Of a stretch of DNA of 7,857 bases, positions 1-6,260 are shown piece after piece. The stretch is from Oscillospiraceae bacterium (lineage in GTDB: Bacteria; Bacillota; Clostridia; Oscillospirales; Ruminococcaceae): assembly GCA_902798675.1 (NCBI GenBank), contig CADBXQ010000060.1, forward strand, positions 1 to 7,857, read 5' to 3'. The notes under the pieces were generated by a model. It made no database searches and was not told the origin of the DNA. It saw nothing but the letters and a program-made list of their open reading frames with translations. Each line of letters starts with the position of its first letter. Within the stretch, counting starts at the first letter, position 1. Both the position numbers and the translations under genes were made by a program.

Positions 1-1
1 A

Positions 2-178
2 TTTGAGGTTGACAGCGGGACGGTTGCGCTCACTTGCGCTGTTGTTTTGAAGCCGGAGTATCCCATACAAAAGGTGTGCGAAAAAATTCAAGATCAGATT
101 AAAAATGTCGTCCAGAACATGACAGGGCTGGTTGTTTCAAGTGTTAATGTGTATGTTATGGATTTATGTATCGATTGA
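2..178 (+). CDS. Asp23/Gls24 family protein, C-terminal part
   Basis: An open frame enters at the window edge and ends at TGA 176-178, giving the last 58 residues of a protein. The visible part reads VALTCAVVLKPEYPIQKVC and later VVSSVNVYVMDL, the beta-strand, amphipathic helix, final beta-strand pattern of the Asp23/Gls24 (DUF322) domain, which normally ends with a 'V..VNV.V' strand. Bacillus YqhY is the family member found just upstream of nusB, and the same position here supports the call. In Firmicutes these proteins are linked to cell-envelope stress or to acetyl-CoA carboxylase regulation, but the exact role of this one cannot be inferred. The N-terminal half lies outside the window, so start and full length are unknown. 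The family call rests on a short segment plus context. Confidence 0.72.
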   Translation, partial: FEVDSGTVALTCAVVLKPEYPIQKVCEKIQDQIKNVVQNMTGLVVSSVNVYVMDLCID

Positions 179-212
179 TTTTTATTCGATATGTTGAAAA
201 AAGGTTGTTGTG

Positions 213-218
213 GGTGAT
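213..218 (+). promoter_or_regulatory. Ribosome binding site of nusB (GGTGAT)
   Basis: GGTGAT lies five bases before the nusB ATG. It matches the 3' part of the extended anti-Shine-Dalgarno complement (AGGAGGTGATC) rather than the usual GGAGG core. The same hexamer with the same five-base spacer precedes xseA. Confidence 0.6.
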
Positions 219-223
219 ATATT

Positions 224-631
224 ATGAACAGACATAAAGCGCGGGAAAATGCTTTTTTGATTGTTTTTGAGTCATTTTTTTTGGATCTGGGGTTTGAAGA
301 GCTGCTTCGCATTGCTGCCGAAATGGAGGAAATAAAGCTGAATGAATATTCCAAGAAAATCATTGCTGGGGTTTTGCAACACAGGACGGAAATAGATGAA
401 AAGATAAAATTTTTTCTAAAAAATTGGGAAATAGATCGAATACCGATGGTTTTGCGTGCAATACTTGAAATATCATTCTATGAAATATTATATGTTCAGG
501 ATGTCGACCCGCCAGTTTCGATAAACGAAGCTGTTGAGCTTGCAAAGGAATATTTTGCGGATGATGGGCCATCCTTTGTTAATGGCGTTCTTGGAAGTTT
601 TATTAAATCTATTAATTTGAAAGAAAATTAA
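224..631 (+). CDS. nusB: Transcription antitermination factor NusB
   Basis: The 135-residue product has the length and helical pattern expected for NusB, a small cytoplasmic RNA-binding protein. With NusE (ribosomal protein S10) it binds boxA RNA and helps RNA polymerase read through rRNA operons. Visible landmarks are the N-terminal basic 'RHKARENAF' segment (residues 3-11), which corresponds to the family's R..ARE.A motif, the 'W..DR.P.VLRAILEI' helix (68-83), 'VSINEAVELAK' (98-108) and the C-terminal 'FVNGVLG' (118-124). The ATG at 224 is supported by GGTGAT five bases upstream and by the family N-terminus. It follows the asp23-like gene after 45 bases and precedes xseA after 34 bases. Bacillus has folD between nusB and xseA; it is missing here. 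Identification is firm. Confidence 0.95.
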   Translation: MNRHKARENAFLIVFESFFLDLGFEELLRIAAEMEEIKLNEYSKKIIAGVLQHRTEIDEKIKFFLKNWEIDRIPMVLRAILEISFYEILYVQDVDPPVSINEAVELAKEYFADDGPSFVNGVLGSFIKSINLKEN

Positions 632-654
632 TTAGTTATTGTTTTATTTTATAT

Positions 655-660
655 GGTGAT
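655..660 (+). promoter_or_regulatory. Ribosome binding site that sets the xseA start
   Basis: GGTGAT ends five bases before ATG 666, the same arrangement as at nusB. An in-frame TTG at 660 overlaps this site and would leave no spacer, so ATG 666 is the better start. Confidence 0.6.
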
Positions 661-665
661 TGAAA

Positions 666-1862
666 ATGTTTTGCTATACTGTTTCGGATGTTAACAAATT
701 TATAAAACAAATTTTTTCATATGAAGAAATATTCTATAATATATCAATCAAGGGCGAAATATCCAACTTTATACATCATAAATCAGGGCATATGTATTTC
801 ACCCTCAAAGACGAAAATTCATCAATCAAGTGCGTTATGTTTCGTGAGCAGGCGGATTGCGTTGAATTTTTTCCAAAAAATGGGATGTCGGTTGTTTTAA
901 GCGGCGATGTGAGTGTCTATGAGCGCGACGGAGCATATCAAATTTATGTTGCGAGAATGAGCAAAGATGGGCATGGCCTGATTCAAAAAAAGCTTGATGA
1001 TTTAAAAAATAGACTTTTTGATGAGGGTTTATTTGACTCTAAAAATAAAAAACAGATTCCAAAAAGTGTCAGATCAATCGGCGTTGTGACGGCTCGAAGC
1101 GGGGCAGCTTTACAGGATATAATTCAAGTTTTGTCGAGGAGGCTTCCAGTTTTAACGCTTTTTGTATATGATGTTTTGGTTCAGGGCAATGGCGCGGCGT
1201 CGTCGATATCAAAAGCTTTGAGAGTTGCTGATCAGGACGGTTTGGACGTCTTGATTGTTGGAAGAGGCGGCGGATCGAGCGAGGACTTGGATCCTTTTAA
1301 TGACGAGGGGGTTGTCAGGAAGATATGTGCGCTGAAAACGCCGGTTGTTTCGGCGGTTGGCCACGAGACGGATTTTTGTCTTTGCGATTTGGCTGCGGAT
1401 TTGAGGGCTCCAACGCCTTCTGCTGCGGCTGAGATGGTGAGTCTTGATAAAGTTGAATTGATTAATAAAATAGATAATATGCGTGAAATTATAAACATGA
1501 TTATAAAAAACAACATTGATAAATATCAGACTTTAACCTTGGATTTAAAAAATAGGCTTGATTATTTGTCGCCAAGAAATTATATATTACGCTACTATGA
1601 ATATTTGAGTAAATTGAAAGAAAGACTTGATTTTTTAATTTGTCAACTGTTGGAGAAATATTATAATAAACTTAATATTTGTGACAAGTTGCTTAAAATT
1701 CTAAGCTCGGATAATGTTTTAAAAAGGGGATATGCGGTTGCTTTTGATGAGAGCGGGAAATGTTTGAGCGCGGCTTCTGGGGCTGGAGTTGGGGATATTT
1801 TGAATATTAAATTTTTTGATGGAGAATTAAATGTTTTGGTTGTTAAAAAAAATAAGATTTGA
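666..1862 (+). CDS. xseA: Exodeoxyribonuclease VII large subunit
   Basis: XseA is the catalytic subunit of exonuclease VII, which with several XseB copies degrades single-stranded DNA from both ends to short oligonucleotides. The 398-residue product is near the lower end of the usual 400-450. Residues 4-100 form the N-terminal OB-fold ('SIKGEISN', 'SGHMYFTLKDE', 'VYERDGAYQIYV'). The catalytic domain follows, with 'IGVVTARSGAALQDI' (138-152), 'GRGGGSSEDL' (199-208), 'VSAVGHETD' (228-236) and 'ADLRAPTPSAAAE' (244-256). A long helical region (about 260-345), presumably the XseB-binding coiled coil, leads to the C-terminal 'LKRGYAVA' (352-359). The R, H and D residues thought to be catalytic are present. 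Oddly, the tryptophan usual in 'EDLW.FN' is aspartate here (residue 209). ATG 666 is chosen over an in-frame TTG at 660. xseB follows after 14 bases. Confidence 0.95.
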   Translation: MFCYTVSDVNKFIKQIFSYEEIFYNISIKGEISNFIHHKSGHMYFTLKDENSSIKCVMFREQADCVEFFPKNGMSVVLSGDVSVYERDGAYQIYVARMSKDGHGLIQKKLDDLKNRLFDEGLFDSKNKKQIPKSVRSIGVVTARSGAALQDIIQVLSRRLPVLTLFVYDVLVQGNGAASSISKALRVADQDGLDVLIVGRGGGSSEDLDPFNDEGVVRKICALKTPVVSAVGHETDFCLCDLAADLRAPTPSAAAEMVSLDKVELINKIDNMREIINMIIKNNIDKYQTLTLDLKNRLDYLSPRNYILRYYEYLSKLKERLDFLICQLLEKYYNKLNICDKLLKILSSDNVLKRGYAVAFDESGKCLSAASGAGVGDILNIKFFDGELNVLVVKKNKI

Positions 1863-1864
1863 TT

Positions 1865-1868
1865 GGAG
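1865..1868 (+). promoter_or_regulatory. Ribosome binding site that sets the xseB start
   Basis: GGAG lies eight bases before GTG 1877. The longest frame would begin at TTG 1859, but that codon lies upstream of this site and overlaps the end of xseA, so GTG 1877 is preferred. Confidence 0.55.
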
Positions 1869-1876
1869 TTTTTATT

Positions 1877-2086
1877 GTGGATCATGAAGTTGAAAAGATG
1901 TCCTTTGATCAGGCTTTCAAGCGGCTTGAAGAGGTTGTTTTGGAGCTTGAAAACCAGGACTTGGCTTTAGAAAAAAATTTGGATTTATATTCTTTGGGGG
2001 TTGAGCTTTGTTCGAAGTGTCGCAGGGAGCTTGACAATGCAAAACTTAGGGTTGAATATATGAAAAGCCCCAAAGCGGAGGTTTGA
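1877..2086 (+). CDS. xseB: Exodeoxyribonuclease VII small subunit
   Basis: The 69-residue product is the small subunit of exonuclease VII, which binds the helical arm of XseA and is needed for its activity. It matches the family along its length: 'MSFDQAFKRLEEVVLELE' (residues 8-25), then 'DLALEKNLDLYSLGVEL' (28-44) and 'C...LDNAKLRVE' (48-60), the two-helix hairpin typical of XseB. Size agrees with the usual 60-85 residues. The GTG start at 1877 is chosen because GGAG lies eight bases upstream; ATG 1898, just before the conserved SF, is a less likely alternative without a clear site. The gene sits directly between xseA and ispA, as in other Firmicutes. The downstream ribosome binding site lies inside its last codons, suggesting translational coupling to ispA. 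Confidence 0.93.
   Translation: MDHEVEKMSFDQAFKRLEEVVLELENQDLALEKNLDLYSLGVELCSKCRRELDNAKLRVEYMKSPKAEV
2077..2081 (+). promoter_or_regulatory. Ribosome binding site that sets the ispA start
   Basis: GGAGG within the 3' end of xseB lies ten bases before GTG 2092. The earlier in-frame TTG at 2083, which overlaps the xseB stop, would be only one base from the site and is unlikely to be used. Confidence 0.55.
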
Positions 2087-2091
2087 GTTTT

Positions 2092-2796
2092 GTGAATTTT
2101 AAACAACAGCTTAATAAATATGTCGATTTTATAAATTATTGGCTAGAAAAAATATTGCCGCTTGAGTCTCCTGTCTGGGGATGTGTTTGCGATGCAATGA
2201 GATATAGCTTAACCAGCGGAGGCAAGAGGCTTAGACCTATTTTGACTTTGGCGGTTTGCGATATGTTTGGCGGAAAATTGGAGGATGCTGTCTGCTTTGC
2301 GTGTGCTGTGGAATATATTCATGTTGGCTCATTAATTCATGACGATCTGCCCTGCATGGACGATGATGATCTGCGCCGGGGAAAGCCATCTTGTCATGTT
2401 AAATATGATGAAGCGACTGCTGTTTTGGCGGGTGATGGATTTTTTCTTTCTGCTTTTGAAATTTTAACCCTTGCAAAAAATTTTGGACTTGATGATGCTA
2501 AAATATTAAAGGCTTGTAAATTTTTGAGCAAAATGTCGAGCTTTCGCGGGATGGTTGGGGGCCAGGATATGGACATGTTGCTTGAAAAAAATGGAGCGGA
2601 TTGGAAAAAAGTTGAAATGATGAGTCAATATAAAACTTCTTCATTAATACAAGCCGCGTGCTGCTTGGGGGCGATTGCAGCTGGGGCGGATGAAAACGAA
2701 ATTGAAACGGTCAACAAATATGCCCTTGCGCTTGGGCTCGCATTTCAGACGCGTGATGATATATTGGATGTTGTTGGGGGCGCAGCAGTATACTGA
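2092..2796 (+). CDS. ispA: Polyprenyl (farnesyl) diphosphate synthase, truncated by internal deletion and frameshift
   Basis: The intact enzyme condenses isopentenyl diphosphate with allylic diphosphates to make geranyl and farnesyl diphosphate, precursors of undecaprenyl carriers and quinones. The frame gives 234 residues against about 290-300 for the family. Present are 'GGKRLRP' (43-49), the first aspartate-rich motif 'DDLPCMD' (84-90) followed by 'DDDLRRGKP', 'GMVGGQDMDM' (153-162), 'KTSSLI' (181-186) and the second aspartate-rich motif in 'FQTRDDILD' (218-226). The frame then reads VVGGAAVY and stops. The next conserved region, with the 'GK.TY' segment, is absent, and the C-terminal helices continue in another frame (2777-2881). 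The GTG start is supported by GGAGG ten bases upstream. Both metal-binding motifs survive, so some activity cannot be excluded, but loss of the C-terminal fifth makes this most likely a broken gene or a sequence error. Confidence 0.88.
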   Translation: MNFKQQLNKYVDFINYWLEKILPLESPVWGCVCDAMRYSLTSGGKRLRPILTLAVCDMFGGKLEDAVCFACAVEYIHVGSLIHDDLPCMDDDDLRRGKPSCHVKYDEATAVLAGDGFFLSAFEILTLAKNFGLDDAKILKACKFLSKMSSFRGMVGGQDMDMLLEKNGADWKKVEMMSQYKTSSLIQAACCLGAIAAGADENEIETVNKYALALGLAFQTRDDILDVVGGAAVY

Positions 2797-2881
2797 AAAT
2801 GCCATTTTTGAGCTAAACAAATTGCCTCGCAATCGGTTTCTTTTGGATTTGACCGAGTTTTTGCTTTTTCGGGATCGATAG
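2777..2881 (+). pseudogene. ispA: Out-of-frame 3' remnant of ispA
   Basis: In the frame one base later than that of the ispA product, this stretch reads GAQQYTENAIFELNK, then a short linker and 'FLLDLTEFLLFRDR' before TAG at 2879-2881. That resembles the normal C-terminus of the farnesyl diphosphate synthase family: an alanine-rich helix of the '..YT..A...L' type, then 'FL..L..FL..R.R'. There is no plausible start of its own with a ribosome binding site at the junction. Compared with the E. coli protein as I remember it, roughly 30 codons are missing between 'DDILDVVG' and this segment, and the join falls in a GGGGG run at 2776-2780. A deletion that is not a multiple of three explains both the lost residues and the frame change. 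Confidence 0.8.
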
Positions 2882-2920
2882 TTTTTTAGGCTCATTTGAC
2901 GATTTTTTGAGGGGAAATTT

Positions 2921-3457
2921 ATGGAATTTTTGAGTGTTTTGGGGAAATTTTTTTCATATAACTATTGCTTGATTTGCGCTTTTGTTTCTTGGATTGTTGC
3001 TCAGGTTTTAAAAACTTTGTTTGTTTTGATTTGGGAGAAGCGTTTTGATGCTGAGCGTCTTTTTGGGTCTGGAGGGATGCCCAGCGCTCATTCTGCAACT
3101 GTTTGCGCTTTGACGATAGCGGTTAGCAGGGAGTGTGGAGTGGGGTCTCCAATGTTTGCGATATCTTCAGTTTTGGCGATTGTTGTTATGTATGATGCGA
3201 CTGGGGTTAGGCGGTCGTCCGGCGAGCAAGCAAAGGTTATTAACAGAATGGTTGGTGTTTTGGATATCCCCGACATAAAGCAAAAAGAGATCAAAAACAG
3301 GTTAAATATTTTTAACAAAAATTTGGATAATTTTGAATATTTAGAAGATGATGATGAAGAAACTAAAAAATTAAAAGAACAGTTAGGTCACACTCCCTTG
3401 GAAGTTTTGGGCGGAGCTCTTGTTGGAATCGTCATAGCGTTGATTGTTCCGAAATAG
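2921..3457 (+). CDS. Divergent PAP2 family (DUF212, YuiD-like) membrane protein
   Basis: The 178-residue product is a small integral membrane protein of the DUF212 group, a divergent relative of PAP2 acid phosphatases. Hydrophobic segments lie at about 14-37, 56-68, 77-91 and 162-176. Family motifs are 'SGGMPSAHSAT' (50-60), 'VVMYDATGVRR' (88-98) and 'LGHTPLEVLGGALVGI' (155-170); the histidine and arginine residues recall PAP2 active-site signatures. No catalytic function is established for the family as far as I know. A charged stretch (about 112-154, including EDDDEE at 142-147) makes it longer than the roughly 150-160 usual. GAGGGG six bases before ATG 2921 supports the start. Its position between ispA and dxs, common in Clostridia, suggests an unproved link to isoprenoid or lipid-phosphate metabolism. 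Confidence 0.9.
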   Translation: MEFLSVLGKFFSYNYCLICAFVSWIVAQVLKTLFVLIWEKRFDAERLFGSGGMPSAHSATVCALTIAVSRECGVGSPMFAISSVLAIVVMYDATGVRRSSGEQAKVINRMVGVLDIPDIKQKEIKNRLNIFNKNLDNFEYLEDDDEETKKLKEQLGHTPLEVLGGALVGIVIALIVPK

Positions 3458-3499
3458 AAAACATATTTGAAATTAAAGGTGGTGTAGGTTGGGGAATAT

Positions 3500-3523
3500 A
3501 TGATTTCCGCAATTTATTTATGA
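3500..3523 (+). CDS. Possible seven-codon leader ORF coupled to dxs
   Basis: ATG at 3500 opens a frame encoding MISAIYL that ends at TGA 3521-3523, overlapping the dxs start codon as ATGA (3520-3523). GGGG at 3491-3494 lies five bases before this ATG and looks like a ribosome binding site, whereas the dxs ATG has no Shine-Dalgarno sequence just upstream (GCAATTTATTT). Termination on the leader could deliver ribosomes to dxs by coupling. The peptide is too short for its coding status to be tested by codon content, so this is an inference from the layout. Confidence 0.4.
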   Translation: MISAIYL

Positions 3524-5415
3524 ATGGATATAAAATACTTAATCATATTAAATCGCCAAAAGATTTGGACGAGCTGTCTTTGGCTGAACTTGAGGCTTTA
3601 TGCGCAGAAATCAGAAAAAAAATAATCCAAACAGTTTCTTGTAATGGGGGGCATTTGGCTTCGAATTTGGGAGTTGTTGAGATCGCAGTTGCCATACACA
3701 AAACGTTTGATTCGCCGAATGACAAGATTATTTGGGACGTTGGGCATCAATGCTATGCGCACAAGTTGCTGACAGGCAGGTTTGATATTTTCGACACAAT
3801 TCGAAAAAAAGGCGGCATATCAGGATTTACTAAGCCATTTGAAAGCAAACACGATGTTTTTATTTCTGGGCATGCGTCAACTTCGCTGTCGGCTGCGTGC
3901 GGATTTGCAAGAGCTGAGCTTTTAAAGGGAACAAAGCATAAAGTCATCGCTGTTATTGGAGATGGAGCGTTGACGGGCGGCATGGCATATGAAGCGCTAA
4001 ACAACATTTCTGACCTTGATAATTTGATAATAATTTTGAACTACAACAACATGTCCATTTCAGAGACGGTTGGGAGTTTTTCGCGATATATTTCAAGCAT
4101 GCGAGCTAATCAGGCCTATATTTCAACCCGAGTTGTTTTGGATGAGGTTTTGGAAAAGATTCCTTTGGTTGGGGAGATCGCGAAAAGCAAAATCAAAAAT
4201 TCTAAAGACACTCTCAAAAAAATAGTATATAAATCAAATTTTTTCACGGACCTTGGTTTTTCATTTCTAAGCTCGGTTGATGGCCACAATATGCGTGATT
4301 TATTTCAAGCGCTTAATTGGGCAAATCAAACCCAAAGGCCTGCGATTATCCAGGTTTTCACTCAAAAAGGCAAGGGATATGTTCGTTCTGAAAAAAATCC
4401 CGGGTTATATCACGGAGTTGGGCCTTTCGACATCAAAAATGGGGTTTTAGATTTGAAAAACAGGGTTTCATTTTCCTCTGTTTTTGGCGAGCAGCTTTGC
4501 AATTTGGCGGCCAAAGATAAAAAAATATGCGCGATAACGGCGGCTATGGAGGGCGGAACGGGGTTGCGCAAATTTAGGGAGAATTTCAAAAACAGATTTT
4601 TTGATGTTGGGATTGCAGAGCAACACGCTGTGACATATGCAGCTGGGCTTGCAGCTTCTGGAATGATTCCGATTTTTGCGGTGTATTCAACGTTTTTGCA
4701 GAGAGGATATGACCAGATTGTTCACGACGCTGCAATACAAAACGAACACATAGTGCTTTGTGTTGACAGGGCGGGGATTGTTGGGGAAGACGGCGAGACC
4801 CATCAAGGCGTTTTTGACACGGCTTTTTTGACTTCCATTCCAAACATGACGCTTTACTGCCCTTGCAACTATGCTGAGCTGGAGGGGATGCTAAAGCGCG
4901 CGATATATGAAACTCCGGGACTGGTTGCGGTGAGATATCCGAGGGGGGTTCAGGACGAGATTTTGGCAAATTATAAAGACTTTGATGTGGACTATAGGGT
5001 TATTGGCGAGTCGGATGTTTTGATTGTGACGTATGGGAGGCTTGTTGGCCAAGCTTTGAGGGCCAAGGAGTCTTTAAAAAAGCGTGGAATTTTTGTTGCG
5101 GTAATGAAGATTGGCAGGATATGTCCAATTGAACGAGAAATTTTGAATGAATTAAAAAAATATCGACAAATTTTCTTTTTTGAAGAGGGGATAAAGCGCG
5201 GAGGAATCGGCGAACATATAATTACTGATTTGGCTCAGGATGGGTTTAGCGGCAAGTGGAGTTTGACTGCAATAGACAATTCATTTGTTCCCCAATCGCG
5301 TGTATATTCGGCCTTGGAGGATTTGGGACTTGACCATAAAAGCATGGAGCAAAAAGTTTCAGAAAATTTGGTAAACATTGAGCATGACAACCTTTTAATT
5401 GTCGGAAGGGGCTAA
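3520..5415 (+). CDS. dxs: 1-Deoxy-D-xylulose-5-phosphate synthase
   Basis: Dxs is the thiamine diphosphate enzyme that joins pyruvate and glyceraldehyde 3-phosphate with CO2 loss, the first step of the MEP isoprenoid pathway and a source of precursor for thiamine and pyridoxal. The 631-residue length is normal. The N-terminal domain has 'GGHLASNLGVVE' (43-54), 'WDVGHQCYAHK' (72-82), 'SGHASTSLS' (116-124) and the cofactor motif 'GDGALTGGMAYEALN' (147-161) with the metal-binding asparagine in 'NNMSI' (176-180). The central domain has the catalytic glutamate in 'GIAEQHAVT' (364-372), 'FLQRGYDQI' (392-400) and 'DRAGIVGEDGETHQG' (416-430); 'RYPRG' (472-476) follows. One oddity is LNYN where 'LNDN' is usual (Tyr175). 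ATG 3520 fits the family N-terminus but lacks its own ribosome site and overlaps a short leader ORF. tlyA follows four bases after the stop. Confidence 0.97.
   Translation: MNGYKILNHIKSPKDLDELSLAELEALCAEIRKKIIQTVSCNGGHLASNLGVVEIAVAIHKTFDSPNDKIIWDVGHQCYAHKLLTGRFDIFDTIRKKGGISGFTKPFESKHDVFISGHASTSLSAACGFARAELLKGTKHKVIAVIGDGALTGGMAYEALNNISDLDNLIIILNYNNMSISETVGSFSRYISSMRANQAYISTRVVLDEVLEKIPLVGEIAKSKIKNSKDTLKKIVYKSNFFTDLGFSFLSSVDGHNMRDLFQALNWANQTQRPAIIQVFTQKGKGYVRSEKNPGLYHGVGPFDIKNGVLDLKNRVSFSSVFGEQLCNLAAKDKKICAITAAMEGGTGLRKFRENFKNRFFDVGIAEQHAVTYAAGLAASGMIPIFAVYSTFLQRGYDQIVHDAAIQNEHIVLCVDRAGIVGEDGETHQGVFDTAFLTSIPNMTLYCPCNYAELEGMLKRAIYETPGLVAVRYPRGVQDEILANYKDFDVDYRVIGESDVLIVTYGRLVGQALRAKESLKKRGIFVAVMKIGRICPIEREILNELKKYRQIFFFEEGIKRGGIGEHIITDLAQDGFSGKWSLTAIDNSFVPQSRVYSALEDLGLDHKSMEQKVSENLVNIEHDNLLIVGRG
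5404..5411 (+). promoter_or_regulatory. Ribosome binding site that sets the tlyA start
   Basis: GGAAGGGG within the last codons of dxs lies eight bases before TTG 5420. This favours TTG 5420, which also gives the family N-terminus, over the upstream in-frame TTG at 5399. Confidence 0.55.
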
Positions 5416-5419
5416 ACAG

Positions 5420-6232
5420 TTGAAAAAAATCAGGATAGACCAATTAATTTTAAAAAGAGGGCTTGAGCAATCTCGCGAAAAAGCAAAGGCGCTTATAATG
5501 AGCGGGGTGGTTTTGGTTGATGGAGAGCGCGTTGACAAGGCTGGGGAAATGGTTTTGGAAAACTGTGAAATAAAAATTAAAGGATCGCTTAAATATGTTA
5601 GCAGAGGGGGCCTCAAGCTTGAGAAGGCGATTTTGGGTCTGAAGCTTGATCTTTCTGGCCTTGTTTGCTTGGATGTTGGCGCGTCGACAGGCGGATTCAC
5701 GGATTGCATGCTTCAAAACGGCGCGCGCAAAGTGTATGCTGTGGATGTTGGTTATGGTCAACTTGCCTGGAAGCTCAGGGTTGATCAGAGGGTCATGAGC
5801 CTGGAGAGGGTGAATGCAAGATATTTAACTAAGGATCATGTTCCGGAGGATATTGATTTTGCGTCGGTTGATGTTTCATTTATTTCGCTAACGCTCGTTT
5901 TGCCTGTTTTATATGGATTTTTGAAGGAAGATGCTGTGGCGGTTGTTTTGATCAAGCCCCAGTTTGAAGCCGGAAGAGATCAGGTTGGAAAAAAGGGCGT
6001 TGTTAGGGATTTTAAGGTTCATGAGGCGGTTTTGAAAAAGATATACGCGTTTTGTGTGAAAATTGGTTTTAGCGTTATATATATGGACTATTCGCCGATT
6101 CAAGGGCCCGAAGGAAACATTGAATATTTGTTTGCCTTGAAAAAAGGCGATTCTGGAAGCGTTGATGAAGATTTGATTGTTGATTTGGTCAAAAATTCCC
6201 ATGATAATTTTAATAAAAACCATAAACAGTAG
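5420..6232 (+). CDS. tlyA: TlyA family rRNA (cytidine-2'-O)-methyltransferase
   Basis: TlyA proteins transfer a methyl group from S-adenosylmethionine to the ribose 2'-OH of cytidines in 23S and, in some species, 16S rRNA; loss gives capreomycin resistance in mycobacteria. The Bacillus neighbour YqxC is the counterpart. The 270-residue product has an N-terminal S4 RNA-binding domain (about 4-60: 'RIDQLILKRG', 'REKAKALIMSGVVLVDG'), then 'SRGGLKLEKA' (61-70) and an FtsJ-like Rossmann domain with the SAM motif 'CLDVGASTGGFTD' (83-95), 'YAVDVGYGQLAWKLR' (106-120), 'DVSFISL' (151-157), 'LIKPQFEAGRDQVGKKGVVRD' split across 177-197, and 'GPEGNIEY' (229-236). The TTG start at 5420 gives KKIRIDQL, the typical N-terminus, with GGAAGGGG eight bases upstream. 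The four-base gap to dxs indicates co-translation. Whether it modifies one or both rRNAs cannot be seen. Confidence 0.95.
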   Translation: MKKIRIDQLILKRGLEQSREKAKALIMSGVVLVDGERVDKAGEMVLENCEIKIKGSLKYVSRGGLKLEKAILGLKLDLSGLVCLDVGASTGGFTDCMLQNGARKVYAVDVGYGQLAWKLRVDQRVMSLERVNARYLTKDHVPEDIDFASVDVSFISLTLVLPVLYGFLKEDAVAVVLIKPQFEAGRDQVGKKGVVRDFKVHEAVLKKIYAFCVKIGFSVIYMDYSPIQGPEGNIEYLFALKKGDSGSVDEDLIVDLVKNSHDNFNKNHKQ

Positions 6233-6260
6233 CATATTTTTATATCAAGTCATGTTTTAA

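Noticed and set aside
194..223. TTGAAA followed 18 bases later by TATATT, resembling a sigma-A promoter before nusB.
   Set aside because: The -10-like element ends at the nusB start codon, so transcripts would begin inside the gene; the match is also expected in AT-rich spacer DNA.
2770..2796. Programmed ribosomal frameshift rescuing the full ispA product.
   Set aside because: A shift at the G run would join the frames but still leave about 30 conserved residues missing, so a deletion is needed in any case.
2675..2881. A 68-codon plus-strand frame overlapping the end of ispA, possibly a separate small gene.
   Set aside because: Its first part is only the alternate frame of conserved ispA sequence, and its last 34 codons match the ispA C-terminus, so it is a remnant rather than a gene.
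3458..3519. Possible promoter (TTGAAA at 3467-3472) or riboswitch before dxs.
   Set aside because: No -10 element lies at suitable spacing, and 62 bases is too short for a thiamine-type riboswitch; no characteristic conserved core is seen.
4586..4969. A 127-codon open frame on the minus strand inside dxs.
   Set aside because: It lies wholly within the well-conserved dxs coding sequence, has no recognisable domain and is explained as an antisense shadow.
6251..6260. ATGTTTTAA before nadK as a minimal leader ORF.
   Set aside because: It has two sense codons, no ribosome site of its own and no overlap with the nadK start.
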